From NCBI RefSeq assembly GCF_022869005.1, contig NZ_JALIEA010000013.1, forward strand, positions 124,001-188,000: a stretch of 64,000 nucleotides of DNA. The letters run 5' to 3'. The DNA is from Corynebacterium kalidii. Lineage in GTDB: Bacteria; Actinomycetota; Actinomycetes; Mycobacteriales; Mycobacteriaceae. A program made the translations under genes and the position numbers. The notes beneath the pieces were generated by a model, which saw only the letters and a program-made list of their open reading frames with translations, did not search any database and was not told the DNA's origin. How positions within the stretch are numbered: position 1 is the stretch's first letter; the number at the start of each line of letters is the position of its first letter. Of this stretch, positions 8,565-17,741 are shown piece by piece.

Positions 8565-9134
8565 TCAGTCGGGCAGGTCGGCGACCATGGCGGCGACGGT
8601 CGCCCGCGCGGACTCCTCGGTGACACGACCGGCCATCAGCAGTGACCCCAGGCCGTGCCCCAGCGCCATGGCGGTGTTGACGATGCTGCCGGCGGTCTCC
8701 TCCCCGAGCTCCGGTACGGCGTCCAGGCAGGCGGCCGTGAACTCGGCACCGGTCGCCGCGAGATGGGCGCGGTAGGCGGAGGCCGCCGGTTCGGTGCCGG
8801 TGACCGCCATGTGCTCCATGGACACGCTGATGCGGTGGAACGCCCGGGTCTCGTCGTCGACGGGGAGCGTGGCCGCGAAGTACCCGCCGATGACGGACCG
8901 CAGGGAGGCGTCCCGGGAACGCTGTTCCCGCCACCGGCGGATGCTGCGGTCCGACAACCGTTGCAGGGACGCGGTGAGCAGGGTGTTCTTGTCCTTCCCG
9001 TAGTACTGGACGAGGCGGAGGGACACACCGGCCTCCGCGGCGACGGCACGCATGCTCACCGCCTGGATCCCCCCTGTGCCGATGAGCCGGTCGACGGCGT
9101 CGAAGATCCCGTCCCGGCGGGTGGTTGTACGCAT
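8565..9134 (-). CDS. TetR family transcriptional regulator
   Basis: This 189-residue DNA-binding regulator has a TetR N-terminal helix-turn-helix: GIFDAVDRLIGTGGIQAVSMRAVAAEAGVSLRLVQYYGKDKNTLL, residues about 9-53. The C-terminal half is a helical ligand-binding/dimer domain whose ligand is not evident. It is divergent from the conserved hypothetical gene at 9199, with a 64-bp spacer, so autoregulation and control of that neighbour are plausible. The spacer has a GTGTGACTGGTGTGACTCAC stretch with a repeated GTGTGACT element that could be its operator. Control of the convergent nitronate monooxygenase is less certain. Confidence 0.85.
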   Translation of the reverse strand: MRTTTRRDGIFDAVDRLIGTGGIQAVSMRAVAAEAGVSLRLVQYYGKDKNTLLTASLQRLSDRSIRRWREQRSRDASLRSVIGGYFAATLPVDDETRAFHRISVSMEHMAVTGTEPAASAYRAHLAATGAEFTAACLDAVPELGEETAGSIVNTAMALGHGLGSLLMAGRVTEESARATVAAMVADLPD

Positions 9135-9198
9135 GTACCGGATCGTAACGTGTGACTGGTGTGACTCACTGGCAGGGTCGCGTAGGGTGGGAAACGCC

Positions 9199-9939
9199 AT
9201 GACTGCTGTACCTGAGCACGCGCCCTGTCTCGACGTCGACCTCACGGCCACGCCCTGGCTGTACCCCGGACCCTGGCCCACCACCTCCGGGACGCTGACC
9301 GCCGACGGGTATTTCCCCGGCGAGGTCGGGCTGGTGGGGATCGCCGACGACCTCGACCGCACGGCCGTCGTCGCCGTCGGCTCCAATGCGTCGCCGGGGG
9401 TGATGCGCAGCAAGCTGAGGACCCACGGGGTCTCCCCGGTCGTCCCGTTCATCCGGGCGTGCGTACCCGACACGGCGACCGCCTTCACCGCCCACGTCAG
9501 CCCACGCGGCTACATCGCCGCCGCACCGTACCGGCGTCCCGGTGCGCAGACCACGATGTGGGTCAGCTTCCTCGACAAGGAACAGCTGGAGTGCGTGGAC
9601 GAGACCGAGTCGCCGAACTACGACCGCATCCACGTCGACGACACCGTCATGCTGGACAACTGCGAGGAACTCCACGGCTACGACATCTACCGGAGCAGCT
9701 GGGGGTTGATCCCCGACGTCCAGCACCACACGGGACGCGACATCGCGCCGGTACCGTTCGCCCGGCGCCAGGCGCAGAGCCGGGTGTTCCGGCATATGCG
9801 GGAAGGACTGGTCGGCGCCGTGCCGTCGCTGCCGGACGGTAGCAGTGAATCCGTCGTCACGACCTTGTGGGAGGACCGGGCGCTGGCGGGGAAGGTGTCG
9901 GAGGAACTGCACGAGGTGGCCATGGACGACGGGTACTGA
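9199..9939 (+). CDS. Conserved hypothetical protein, possible gamma-glutamylcyclotransferase-like fold
   Basis: This 246-residue soluble protein has no obvious signal or membrane segment. VVAVGSNASPGVMRSKL (around residues 57-73) resembles the YGSN phosphate loop of gamma-glutamylcyclotransferase-like proteins, but I cannot confirm that assignment. VPFARRQAQSRVFRHMREG in the C-terminal third is basic and helical. TAGGGT (9183-9188) lies 10 nt before ATG 9199. It is divergent from the TetR regulator at 8565-9134, which may control it. Confidence 0.6.
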   Translation: MTAVPEHAPCLDVDLTATPWLYPGPWPTTSGTLTADGYFPGEVGLVGIADDLDRTAVVAVGSNASPGVMRSKLRTHGVSPVVPFIRACVPDTATAFTAHVSPRGYIAAAPYRRPGAQTTMWVSFLDKEQLECVDETESPNYDRIHVDDTVMLDNCEELHGYDIYRSSWGLIPDVQHHTGRDIAPVPFARRQAQSRVFRHMREGLVGAVPSLPDGSSESVVTTLWEDRALAGKVSEELHEVAMDDGY

Positions 9940-10015
9940 CCGCCTCGGGCGCGTACCTGTGACCCCGGCACCCGGGGAGGGGCGGGGTGTTGGGTTGTCC
10001 CGGGTGGTCCGGACG

Positions 10016-11248
10016 TCAGTCGGGCTCGGGGTCGTCGGGGGTGTCGTGCCAGGCCCGGGCGAGTGGTCCGGTCGCGTGGGTGGTGTAGCTCCGGCCGTCG
10101 GGACCGGTCCAGTGGATGGTGAAGCCGTCGTCCGGGGTGGAGCAGGTCCACGTCCCGGCGGTCTTCAGCCGGTGGTGGGGGCGGCACAGTTTCTGGCCGT
10201 TGCGGACACTCGTCGGCCCGTCACTGGTGGGGTCGGTGGCGGGGGAGTTGACGATGTGGTCGTTCTCGCACAGGTTCGCCGGGACGGTGCACTGGGGGAA
10301 CCGGCAGGTCGCGTCGCGCCCCTCGAGGTAGTTCCGGTCCTGCAGGAGGAACGGGTAGCCGTCGGACTCGGGATGCTCGGCGGGGTCGAGCGGGATCTCC
10401 TTGACCGTCGTCGCCGCCCCCTCGAACCGGTCCGCGGTGCGGGCGTCGACCCAGCCGACACCGGCGACATACCCGGCACCTGTGCCGTGGATGCCGTCCC
10501 GCGTCGCACGGAACAGGTTCACCCGGATGGTCATGGTCTCCGGGGTGTTGCCGAGCAGTTCCATCAGGATCTGCGCCTTGAGCTGTGACGGGGTGGGGAG
10601 GGAGGTCTGCTCCTCCTCGGGGAGCAGCAGGCGTTCACGGCGCAGCCCGGCGAGCAGATCGCGCACCTTCTTCTCCAGGCCTGCGTCGATCGCGGCACTG
10701 GTGGTCTCGCACCCGGCGGTGAAGATGAAGGTGTTGCCCCGGCGACGGAGCGTCGCGGAGTCCTCTTCGGCGACGGCGGTCTCCGCGGCCAGGCCGGGCG
10801 CGATGTCCAGGATGGCCTCGTCGACCCGGTCGCGCAGTTCGGTGAGCGACACCGGCGCGGTGGCGGCCCGCAGCCACGGGGTGACGTGCGTGTTCACGGC
10901 GGCGTCCAGGTGACCGAGGATCTCCTCCTGCCGGGCGAGCGGAACGGTGACCATCTGCCGGTTGAGCCTGCCCCAGACCAGGTCGAGGTGCTCCGCGGTG
11001 ACCACCCCGCTGCCGACGACGGCCGCGAAGAGCTCGATGTTCCGGGCTGCGAGATCGGCCGAGTGTGCGAAGCGGACCGCGTCGGCGCGGGACCGTCCCC
11101 GCAGCGCCGTGGCCGCGGACATCCGGGCGTCCCCGGGGAGCGACATCAGATGGGCCACCAGCACCATCTCCCCCATGTTCAGGTGGCGCTGGATCGCGTC
11201 GACGCCCGTCACGGGCGCTGCCGGTGTCGTCGGTGTCGTGGTCGTCAC
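10016..11248 (-). CDS. REP13E12/DUF222 family protein with C-terminal HNH nuclease domain
   Basis: The 410-residue protein has the actinobacterial layout of an N-terminal helical DUF222 region and a C-terminal HNH endonuclease domain. The HNH part reads CRFPQCTVPANLCENDHIVN followed by GQKLCRPHHRLKTAG, with paired metal-binding Cys and the catalytic His of the DH motif. Members occur in many copies in actinobacteria and are linked to mobile 13E12 repeats in mycobacteria; their biological role is unclear. The GTG start at 11248 has a GGGGGGAT ribosome site. No flanking repeats or att sites were seen. Confidence 0.88.
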   Translation of the reverse strand: MTTTTPTTPAAPVTGVDAIQRHLNMGEMVLVAHLMSLPGDARMSAATALRGRSRADAVRFAHSADLAARNIELFAAVVGSGVVTAEHLDLVWGRLNRQMVTVPLARQEEILGHLDAAVNTHVTPWLRAATAPVSLTELRDRVDEAILDIAPGLAAETAVAEEDSATLRRRGNTFIFTAGCETTSAAIDAGLEKKVRDLLAGLRRERLLLPEEEQTSLPTPSQLKAQILMELLGNTPETMTIRVNLFRATRDGIHGTGAGYVAGVGWVDARTADRFEGAATTVKEIPLDPAEHPESDGYPFLLQDRNYLEGRDATCRFPQCTVPANLCENDHIVNSPATDPTSDGPTSVRNGQKLCRPHHRLKTAGTWTCSTPDDGFTIHWTGPDGRSYTTHATGPLARAWHDTPDDPEPD

Positions 11249-11332
11249 TGTGATCCCCCCTTTATGTTTGCTTCCTGAAGTGTATACTGGGCCACGGACA
11301 CAGTCAACAGTATGTTCGAATCGACAGGGAGA

Positions 11333-11722
11333 ATGATGGGATCACTGGACATCGCCCGTGTGTACGACATCCGGAACGGTGGTGGTGTCGCCGCGGCCAC
11401 CTTCCTCGTCGACAGGTTGTGGCCCCGGGGAGTGTCGAAGGCCAGTCTCCCGCTCACGGGCTGGCTCAAGGAGCTCACGCCGTCGGACCAGTTGAGGAGG
11501 GATTTCCACGGCGGCGCCCTGGACTGGGGGCAGTTCGGCGACGCCTACCGTGCCGAACTCGACGAGCGGCACGCCGACGGTGCGCTGGACGGTGACCTCG
11601 CCACCCTGGCGCAGGAGCTCGGCCACCGGGACGTCCTGCTCCTCTTTGCCGGGAAGGACACCGAACATACGCACGCACGGGTGCTCCGGGACTGGCTCAG
11701 TGGCCACCTGGAGGACGCGTGA
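11333..11722 (+). CDS. DUF488 family protein
   Basis: This small soluble protein (129 residues from ATG 11333) has the DUF488 signature RVYD near the N-terminus, then LVDRLWPRGVSK, LPLTGWLKELTPSDQLRRDFHG and a C-terminal LLLFAGKDTEHTHARVLRDWL. The family has no settled biochemical function. The ATGATG start is preceded by AGGGAG; ATG 11312 is a longer alternative. It is divergent from the HNH gene, and the two putative -10 hexamers (TATACT at 11283-11288, and TACACT on the minus strand at 11279-11284) overlap by two bases. Its stop lies 3 bp from the convergent hrpB stop. Confidence 0.8.
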   Translation: MMGSLDIARVYDIRNGGGVAAATFLVDRLWPRGVSKASLPLTGWLKELTPSDQLRRDFHGGALDWGQFGDAYRAELDERHADGALDGDLATLAQELGHRDVLLLFAGKDTEHTHARVLRDWLSGHLEDA

Positions 11723-11725
11723 GGG

Positions 11726-14179
11726 TCACGGATGCTCCGGCCAGGAGTGCTTCGGGTACCGGCCCCGCAGCTCCCGCCGCACCCCATGGTAGGCGCCGTC
11801 CCAGAACCCCTCCAGGTCGTCGGTGATCGCCACCGGGCGTTGCGCCGGGGACAGCAGCTGGAACTGGACGCGTCGGCCGGCGATCTCCGGTGACTCACGC
11901 AGCCCGAAGCAGTCCTGGAGCTTCGTCGTGACGACGGCAGGGCTGTCCGCCCCGGCGTCGCACTCCGGGTACGCGATCCGCACGGTACGGCCGCCCGGCA
12001 ACGTCAGCGTCTCGGGGGCGAGCTCGTCGACCGGACGGTCCCAGGGGACCAGCCCGCGCAGCAGCCCCGCCAGGTCCGGGCGCTGTCCGGCGGCGAGTTC
12101 CGGGACCACGAAATCGACGAAGGCGCCGCCGTGCCGCACGTCCGGGTACCCCGGCACACCGTGGTTGTGCAGGTACTGGACGCGCCGCCGGAGGTCACGG
12201 GCGTGCGACGACCACTCCAGGGCGTCCAGCCCGTGGGTCTGCAGCCCCGCCCGGACCGCCTCGGCACGCACCCCGGCGTCGACGTCCCGCAGGGCGACCG
12301 GGGTGGAGGACAGCTCGACAGCGCCGAGACGGCGGACCCGACGGGCCTGGAGCTTCCCCGTCGCGCCACCGGGTGTCCAGGTGCAGGTCACGGTGTCGAC
12401 GTGCAGGGGTGACGCGGCGGCCAGCGCGAGATCCCGGGACAGCGGGACCGCGGAGTGCACGACCGCCCCGGTGGCGTCACCCGGCACCCGGCCCAGGTCG
12501 GCGACGGCGATCCACCCGGCGGACCCGGCCCGTCCGTCACGCCACACCGCCCCGGTGCCCGACGTGGTGAGGTACCGGGACGAATCGCCGACCCGACGGG
12601 CGACCAGCCCCGGGAAAGCGCAGGCCAGGGTGTACGCCACCGCGTCCTCCCCGGACAGGTCGGGCGTCCCGGTGGCGGACGGTGACAGCAAGCGCCGGAA
12701 ACGCTCCACCACCGGATCACGCCGGCGCGCGTCCTGCGCCTCCCGTACGTCACGCACCGCCGCGACGAGGTCCGGCACCCGGGCGTCGCCGTCCACCACG
12801 GCCAGGACGGCGGCGACGGTACGCACGTCCACCCGCCGGCAGGCCTCGAGCCCGCCCCGCGCGAGCCGCGGGTCGGTGGGAATCGCCGCGAGGCGCCGTC
12901 CCTCCTGCGTCGCACGTCCCTGCGCGTCCACCGCGCCGATCGACCGCAGCGTGCGCTCCGCGGCGTCCGTCGCCGCCGTCGGGAAAGGATCCGGCAACGG
13001 CAGGTCGCCGCCCCGCGGAGACCCCCAGCAGGCGACGTCGAGCAGGGCGGACGTCAGGTCGCTGGTCGCCACCGCCGGTGGCGCGTACGCCGGTGCCTTG
13101 ACGAACTGCTCCGCGGTCACGCACCGGTAGACCGTCCCCGGCCCCTCACGCCCGGCCCGGCCGGCACGCTGGGTGCAGGACGCCTGGCTCGCGGTCTCGG
13201 TGACCAGGACCGGCATGTCCCGCGTGGTGTCACGGCGCGACACCCGTGCCAGGCAGGAGTCCACCACGACCCGCACCCCCGGCACCGTCAGGGAGGACTC
13301 CGCGACATCGGTGGCCACGACCACACGACGGACTCCGTCGCCGTGACCGGCCACGATCCGCGCCTGCTCCGCTGTCGACAGGCGACCGTGCAGGGCGGTG
13401 GCCGGGATCCCCCGGGCCGTCAACGCCGCGGCGACCGACTCCGTGTCACGGATCGTCGGGACGAAAGCGAGCACATCGCCCCCGGTCGCCGCCGTCTCGT
13501 CGATCGCCTGCACCACCGTCGACTCCACCAGCTCCGCCACCGCACGCCGCGACCGCCGGTCCCGGTTGGACATCGACGAGGCGGAACCGGCGTACCGCAC
13601 GTCCAGCGGGTGGATGGGGGAGGGGACGTCCACCAGCGGCGCCGGCCCCGCGCCGCCGCCCAGCAACGCGGCGAACCGGGCCGCCTCCACCGTCGCCGAC
13701 ATAGCGACCACGGTGAGGTCGTCGCGCAGCTCCCGCAGCTGCGCGAGCATGGCGAACACCAGGTCGGACTCCAGGTGGCGTTCATGGATCTCGTCGACGA
13801 CCACCGCCGCCACACCGTCCAGGTCAGGGTCGGCCAGCAGGCGGCGCAGCAGCACCCCCGGGGTCACCATCTCGATCACGGTGGAGGCGCCGGCCTTGCG
13901 GTCACCGCGGACGGTGTACCCCACCTCGTCGCCGAGGACGGACCCCCGCAGCGCGGCGATACGCGCGGCGGACCCCCGGGCGGCGACACGCCGCGGCTGG
14001 GTGACCACGACCCGCCCCGGGACCCGCCCCGGGGACGTCGCCGTCACATGGTCGAGCACGTACTGGGGCGCCAGGGTGGTCTTGCCGGTGCCGGGCGGTG
14101 CCTGCACCACAGCGGTGCCCCGGGTGCGCAGCGCGTCCAGCAGGGCCTCGCGTCCGGCGGCGAAGGGAAGGTCGGTCAC
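11726..14179 (-). CDS. hrpB: ATP-dependent RNA helicase HrpB (DEAH/RHA family)
   Basis: The 817-residue helicase shows Walker A APPGTGKTT near residue 31, DEIH (VVDEIHERHLESD), SAT in MSATVEAARF and motif VI QRAGRAGREGPG, followed by HA2/OB-like and HrpB C-terminal regions. These enzymes unwind RNA; the physiological role of bacterial HrpB is not firmly known. Length matches the family. GTG 14179 is chosen because TACCCT lies 7 nt upstream, the common leaderless arrangement in this window; GTG 14206 is a longer alternative. It diverges from the bfaA operon across 58 bp. Confidence 0.92.
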   Translation of the reverse strand: MTDLPFAAGREALLDALRTRGTAVVQAPPGTGKTTLAPQYVLDHVTATSPGRVPGRVVVTQPRRVAARGSAARIAALRGSVLGDEVGYTVRGDRKAGASTVIEMVTPGVLLRRLLADPDLDGVAAVVVDEIHERHLESDLVFAMLAQLRELRDDLTVVAMSATVEAARFAALLGGGAGPAPLVDVPSPIHPLDVRYAGSASSMSNRDRRSRRAVAELVESTVVQAIDETAATGGDVLAFVPTIRDTESVAAALTARGIPATALHGRLSTAEQARIVAGHGDGVRRVVVATDVAESSLTVPGVRVVVDSCLARVSRRDTTRDMPVLVTETASQASCTQRAGRAGREGPGTVYRCVTAEQFVKAPAYAPPAVATSDLTSALLDVACWGSPRGGDLPLPDPFPTAATDAAERTLRSIGAVDAQGRATQEGRRLAAIPTDPRLARGGLEACRRVDVRTVAAVLAVVDGDARVPDLVAAVRDVREAQDARRRDPVVERFRRLLSPSATGTPDLSGEDAVAYTLACAFPGLVARRVGDSSRYLTTSGTGAVWRDGRAGSAGWIAVADLGRVPGDATGAVVHSAVPLSRDLALAAASPLHVDTVTCTWTPGGATGKLQARRVRRLGAVELSSTPVALRDVDAGVRAEAVRAGLQTHGLDALEWSSHARDLRRRVQYLHNHGVPGYPDVRHGGAFVDFVVPELAAGQRPDLAGLLRGLVPWDRPVDELAPETLTLPGGRTVRIAYPECDAGADSPAVVTTKLQDCFGLRESPEIAGRRVQFQLLSPAQRPVAITDDLEGFWDGAYHGVRRELRGRYPKHSWPEHP

Positions 14180-14237
14180 ACAGATCAGGGTAACCACCCC
14201 CGGCACCGTCCCGACAGGAGGTCTACAGTGGTCCTAT

Positions 14238-15716
14238 ATGAGCCTGAAGGATAAAGCGGTCACCGTCGCCGGCAGGATCACCGACGCGGTACGTATAGGA
14301 AATGGACTTGACCAGCGTGACCTGGCCCCGGTGGGGTGGTACGCCCACGGGCGGGCGGTACAGCGTCTCCAGGACAGTTTCCACGCCGTCCCTCCCGGGC
14401 AGCGCGTCCGGTTGGCCAAGAAGACCTCCAACCTCTTCCGCGGGCGGTCCGGCGACGCGGTCGGGCTCGACGTCTCCGGCCTGCACGGCGTCATCGCCGT
14501 CGATCCCGTCGCACGCACCGCCGACGTCCAGGGCATGTGCACCTACGAGGACCTCGTGGACGTCCTGCTGCCCTACGGGCTGGCACCCACCGTCGTCCCG
14601 CAGCTGAAGACCATCACCCTCGGCGGGGCGGTGACCGGGATGGGCGTGGAATCCACGTCCTTCCGCAACGGGCTGCCGCACGAGGCCGTCCTGGAGATGG
14701 ACGTGCTCACCGGCACCGGTGACGTCCTCACCTGCTCGCCGACGCAGAACGTCGACCTCTACCGCGGTTTCCCCAACTCCTACGGGTCGCTGGGGTACAC
14801 CGTGCGGCTGAAGGTGCGCTGCGAGGAGGTCAGCTCCTACGTGGACCTGCGCCACGTGCGCTTCGACGACGTGCAGTCGCTCACCGACACCCTCGACCGC
14901 GTCGTCGTCGACCGGGAGTACGACGGCGAACGCGTCGACTACCTCGACGGCGTCGTCTTCAGCCTCACGGAGAGCTACCTCGTCCTGGGGCGCGCCACCG
15001 ACGAACCGGGCCCCACCAGCGACTACACCCGTGAGCGCAGCTACTACCGGTCCCTGCAGCACCCGTCGGGCGTCCTGCGCGACAAACTGACCGTCCGCGA
15101 CTACCTCTGGCGCTGGGACGTCGACTGGTTCTGGTGCAACCGCGCCTTCGGCACCCAGGACCCCACCATCCGCACACTGTGGCCCCGCGACCTGCTGCGG
15201 TCCAGTTTCTACTGGAAGATCATCGGGTGGGACCGGCGCTTCGACATCGCCGACCGCATCGAGGCGTACAACGGCCGTCCCGCCCGCGAACGTGTCGTCC
15301 AGGACATCGAGGTCACCCCGGACAACCTGCCGGAGTTCCTCACCTGGTTCTTCACCCACTGCGAGATCGAGCCGGTGTGGCTGTGCCCCATCCGGTTGGC
15401 CGACGACTCGGGCGAACACACCCCCTGGCCCCTGTACCCGCTGTCGCCCGGCGACACCTGGGTGAACGTGGGCTTCTGGAGTTCGGTGCCCGTTGACCTC
15501 ATGGGGGAGGACACCCCACCCGGGGCCTTCAACCGCGAGATCGAGCGGGTCGTCTCGGACCTGGGCGGCCACAAGTCGCTGTACTCCGAGGCGTTCTACA
15601 CCGAGGAGCAGTTCGCCGCGCTCTACGGCGGTGACCGTCCCGCCCGGCTCAAGGCGGTCTTCGACCCGGACGGCAGGTTCCCCGGGTTGTACGAGAAGAC
15701 CGTGCGGGGTGTCTGA
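14238..15716 (+). CDS. bfaA: FAD-binding reductase for 10-methyl branched fatty acids (BfaA/TmsA)
   Basis: The 492-residue flavoprotein has an N-terminal FAD-binding PCMH domain with RGRSGDAVGLDVSGLHGVIAVDP and LKTITLGGAVTGMGVES, and a C-terminal part ending KAVFDPDGRFPGLYEKTVRG as in sterol-reductase-like oxidases. Next to a cyclopropane-synthase-type methyltransferase it matches the BfaA/TmsA partner, which reduces the 10-methylene intermediate to a 10-methyl chain (tuberculostearic acid) in Corynebacteriales. ATG 14238 stands 8 nt behind TACAGT, so a leaderless start is likely. The methyltransferase follows after 65 bp on the same strand. Confidence 0.85.
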   Translation: MSLKDKAVTVAGRITDAVRIGNGLDQRDLAPVGWYAHGRAVQRLQDSFHAVPPGQRVRLAKKTSNLFRGRSGDAVGLDVSGLHGVIAVDPVARTADVQGMCTYEDLVDVLLPYGLAPTVVPQLKTITLGGAVTGMGVESTSFRNGLPHEAVLEMDVLTGTGDVLTCSPTQNVDLYRGFPNSYGSLGYTVRLKVRCEEVSSYVDLRHVRFDDVQSLTDTLDRVVVDREYDGERVDYLDGVVFSLTESYLVLGRATDEPGPTSDYTRERSYYRSLQHPSGVLRDKLTVRDYLWRWDVDWFWCNRAFGTQDPTIRTLWPRDLLRSSFYWKIIGWDRRFDIADRIEAYNGRPARERVVQDIEVTPDNLPEFLTWFFTHCEIEPVWLCPIRLADDSGEHTPWPLYPLSPGDTWVNVGFWSSVPVDLMGEDTPPGAFNREIERVVSDLGGHKSLYSEAFYTEEQFAALYGGDRPARLKAVFDPDGRFPGLYEKTVRGV

Positions 15717-15781
15717 CGGGTACCACGGACACCACAGGCACAACCATGCAGCACAGATTCACGATGACCAGAAGGAGAGAG

Positions 15782-17149
15782 ATGAGCAGGGGATTCACGC
15801 CGCTGACGGTGGGAGAGATCGTGGACAAGGTCATCACCCCGCCCGCACCGTTCCGCGTGACCGCCTTCGACGGTTCCACCGCAGGCCCGGCCGACGCGGA
15901 ACTGGTCCTGGAGATCACCTCGCCGGACGCGCTGGCCTACATCGTCACCGCGCCCGGCGACCTGGGCCTGGCACGCGCCTACATCACCGGCAGCCTGCGG
16001 GTCACCGGGGACGACCCCGGCCACCCGTACCTGGTCTTCGACCACCTCCAGCACCTCTACGACCAGCTCCGCCGCCCCTCGGTGAAGGACCTGCTGGACA
16101 TCGCCCGGTCGCTGAAGGCCATGGGTGCGGTCAAGCTGCAGCCCGCACCCGACCAGGAGACACTGCCGGGCTGGAAGAGGGCCGTCCTGGAAGGGCTGTC
16201 CCGGCACTCCCCCGAGCGTGACAAGGAGGTCGTGAGCCGGCACTACGACGTGGGCAACGACTTCTACGAGCTCTTCCTCGGCGACTCGATGGCCTACACC
16301 TGCGCCTACTACCCGGAGTACGACGGGGAGGACCAGGTCACCGGGCCCGACGGGACGTGGGGCTACGGCCACTGGGAAAAGGGGACGGCCGCGAACGGGC
16401 CGCTCACCGAAGCGCAGGACAACAAGCACCGTCTCGTCTTCGACAAGCTGCGGCTCTCCCCAGGCGACCGGCTGCTCGACGTCGGGTGCGGCTGGGGCGG
16501 CATGGTGCGCTACGCCGCCCGTCACGGGGTGAAGGCCGTGGGCGTCACCCTCTCGCGGGAGCAGTACGAGTGGGGCAAAGCCAGGATCGAGGAGGAGGGT
16601 CTCCAGGACCTCGCCGAGGTCCGCTGCATGGACTACCGGGACGTGCCGGAGTCCGACTTCGACGCGGTCAGCGCCATCGGCATCCTCGAGCACATCGGTG
16701 TGCCCAACTACGAGGACTACTTCACCCGCCTGTACGGCAAGCTGCGTCCGGGTGGCCGGATGCTCAACCACTGCATCACCCGCCCGCACAACCGGAAGAC
16801 CAGGACCGGCCAGTTCATCGACCGCTACATCTTCCCCGACGGCGAGCTCACCGGCTCCGGCCGAATCATCACGATCATGCAGGACACCGGCTTCGACGTG
16901 GTGCACGAGGAGAACCTCCGCCCGCACTACCAGCGCACCCTGCACGACTGGTGCGAACTGCTGGCCATGAACTGGGACCGGGCGGTCCACCTGGTCGGCG
17001 AGGAGACCGCCCGGCTCTTCGGGCTCTACATGGCGGGCTCCGAATGGGGCTTCGAGCACAACGTGATCCAGCTCCACCAGGTGCTCGGCGTGAAACCGGA
17101 CGAGGCGGGACGTTCCCGGGTGCCGGTCCGTCAGTGGTGGAGGTCCTGA
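15782..17149 (+). CDS. bfaB: SAM-dependent fatty-acyl methyltransferase (BfaB/TmsB, CFA synthase family)
   Basis: This 455-residue enzyme of the cyclopropane/mycolic acid synthase family would transfer a methylene group from S-adenosylmethionine to oleoyl chains of phospholipids. It has an N-terminal helical domain, SRHYDVGNDFYELFLGDSMAYTCAY, the SAM motif LLDVGCGWGG (about residues 231-240) and the family C-terminus EWGFEHNVIQLHQVLG. Start ATG 15782 is set by AAGGAG at 15772-15777. Pairing with the upstream flavoprotein distinguishes it from a stand-alone cyclopropane synthase. No third gene (tmsC-like) follows; a lipoprotein gene does. Confidence 0.88.
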   Translation: MSRGFTPLTVGEIVDKVITPPAPFRVTAFDGSTAGPADAELVLEITSPDALAYIVTAPGDLGLARAYITGSLRVTGDDPGHPYLVFDHLQHLYDQLRRPSVKDLLDIARSLKAMGAVKLQPAPDQETLPGWKRAVLEGLSRHSPERDKEVVSRHYDVGNDFYELFLGDSMAYTCAYYPEYDGEDQVTGPDGTWGYGHWEKGTAANGPLTEAQDNKHRLVFDKLRLSPGDRLLDVGCGWGGMVRYAARHGVKAVGVTLSREQYEWGKARIEEEGLQDLAEVRCMDYRDVPESDFDAVSAIGILEHIGVPNYEDYFTRLYGKLRPGGRMLNHCITRPHNRKTRTGQFIDRYIFPDGELTGSGRIITIMQDTGFDVVHEENLRPHYQRTLHDWCELLAMNWDRAVHLVGEETARLFGLYMAGSEWGFEHNVIQLHQVLGVKPDEAGRSRVPVRQWWRS

Positions 17150-17165
17150 CGGTAACGTCGGGGCA

Positions 17166-17741
17166 ATGAGAACGATCACCAGAGGCGCTGCGGTGGCGGT
17201 GCTGTGCGCACCGTTGCTGCTCAGCGCCTGCACCATCGGCGACGTGGGGCAGCAGGACGCGACGACGGCGGCGGCGGAGACGACGGAGGCGGCCACCGCG
17301 ACGTCCGCAGTCAGCGACGTACCGGAGGACCCGGACCAGCCCAACGCCGAGCCGGTGGAGACCGACCCGGACGCCCCCGGTGCCCGGGGCCTGGCCGTCG
17401 GCGACTGCGTGGCCGACATGGGGCAGCTCGACGGCACCGGTGAGATCGACGTCGTCGACTGTGCCGAACCCCACGCCGGGGAGGTCTACGCGCAGGCCGA
17501 CATCGCCGGCAAGACCCTGTTCCCCGGCGCCGACCCGCTGGGCCAGGAGGCCGGGGAGATCTGCGGCGGCGACGCCTTCACCGGCTACGTCGGCCTCGGG
17601 TACGACGTGTCGTCCCTGGACGTGGTCACCATGATGCCGTCGAAGGAGAGCTGGGCGCAGGACGACCGCACGGTGACCTGTGTCGTCACCGACCCGAACC
17701 TCGGGCAGATCGAGGGGACCCTCGCGCAGAGCTGGCGTTAA
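17166..17741 (+). CDS. Septum-formation-family lipoprotein
   Basis: This 191-residue exported lipoprotein has a basic N-terminus, a hydrophobic stretch and a lipobox LLSAC at residues 18-22, then a Thr/Ala-rich spacer. The folded domain begins GLAVGDCVADM and contains four conserved-type cysteines (VGDC, VVDC, EICGG and VTCVV), the pattern of actinobacterial septum formation domain proteins, whose role in division is named but poorly understood. TAACGT lies 7 nt before ATG 17166, giving a probable leaderless transcript apart from bfaAB. It meets the convergent gene at its stop codon. Confidence 0.78.
   Translation: MRTITRGAAVAVLCAPLLLSACTIGDVGQQDATTAAAETTEAATATSAVSDVPEDPDQPNAEPVETDPDAPGARGLAVGDCVADMGQLDGTGEIDVVDCAEPHAGEVYAQADIAGKTLFPGADPLGQEAGEICGGDAFTGYVGLGYDVSSLDVVTMMPSKESWAQDDRTVTCVVTDPNLGQIEGTLAQSWR

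Noticed and set aside
10016..11248. HNH/REP13E12 gene as part of an active mobile element
   Set aside because: No flanking direct or inverted repeats, integrase or composition change were seen around it.
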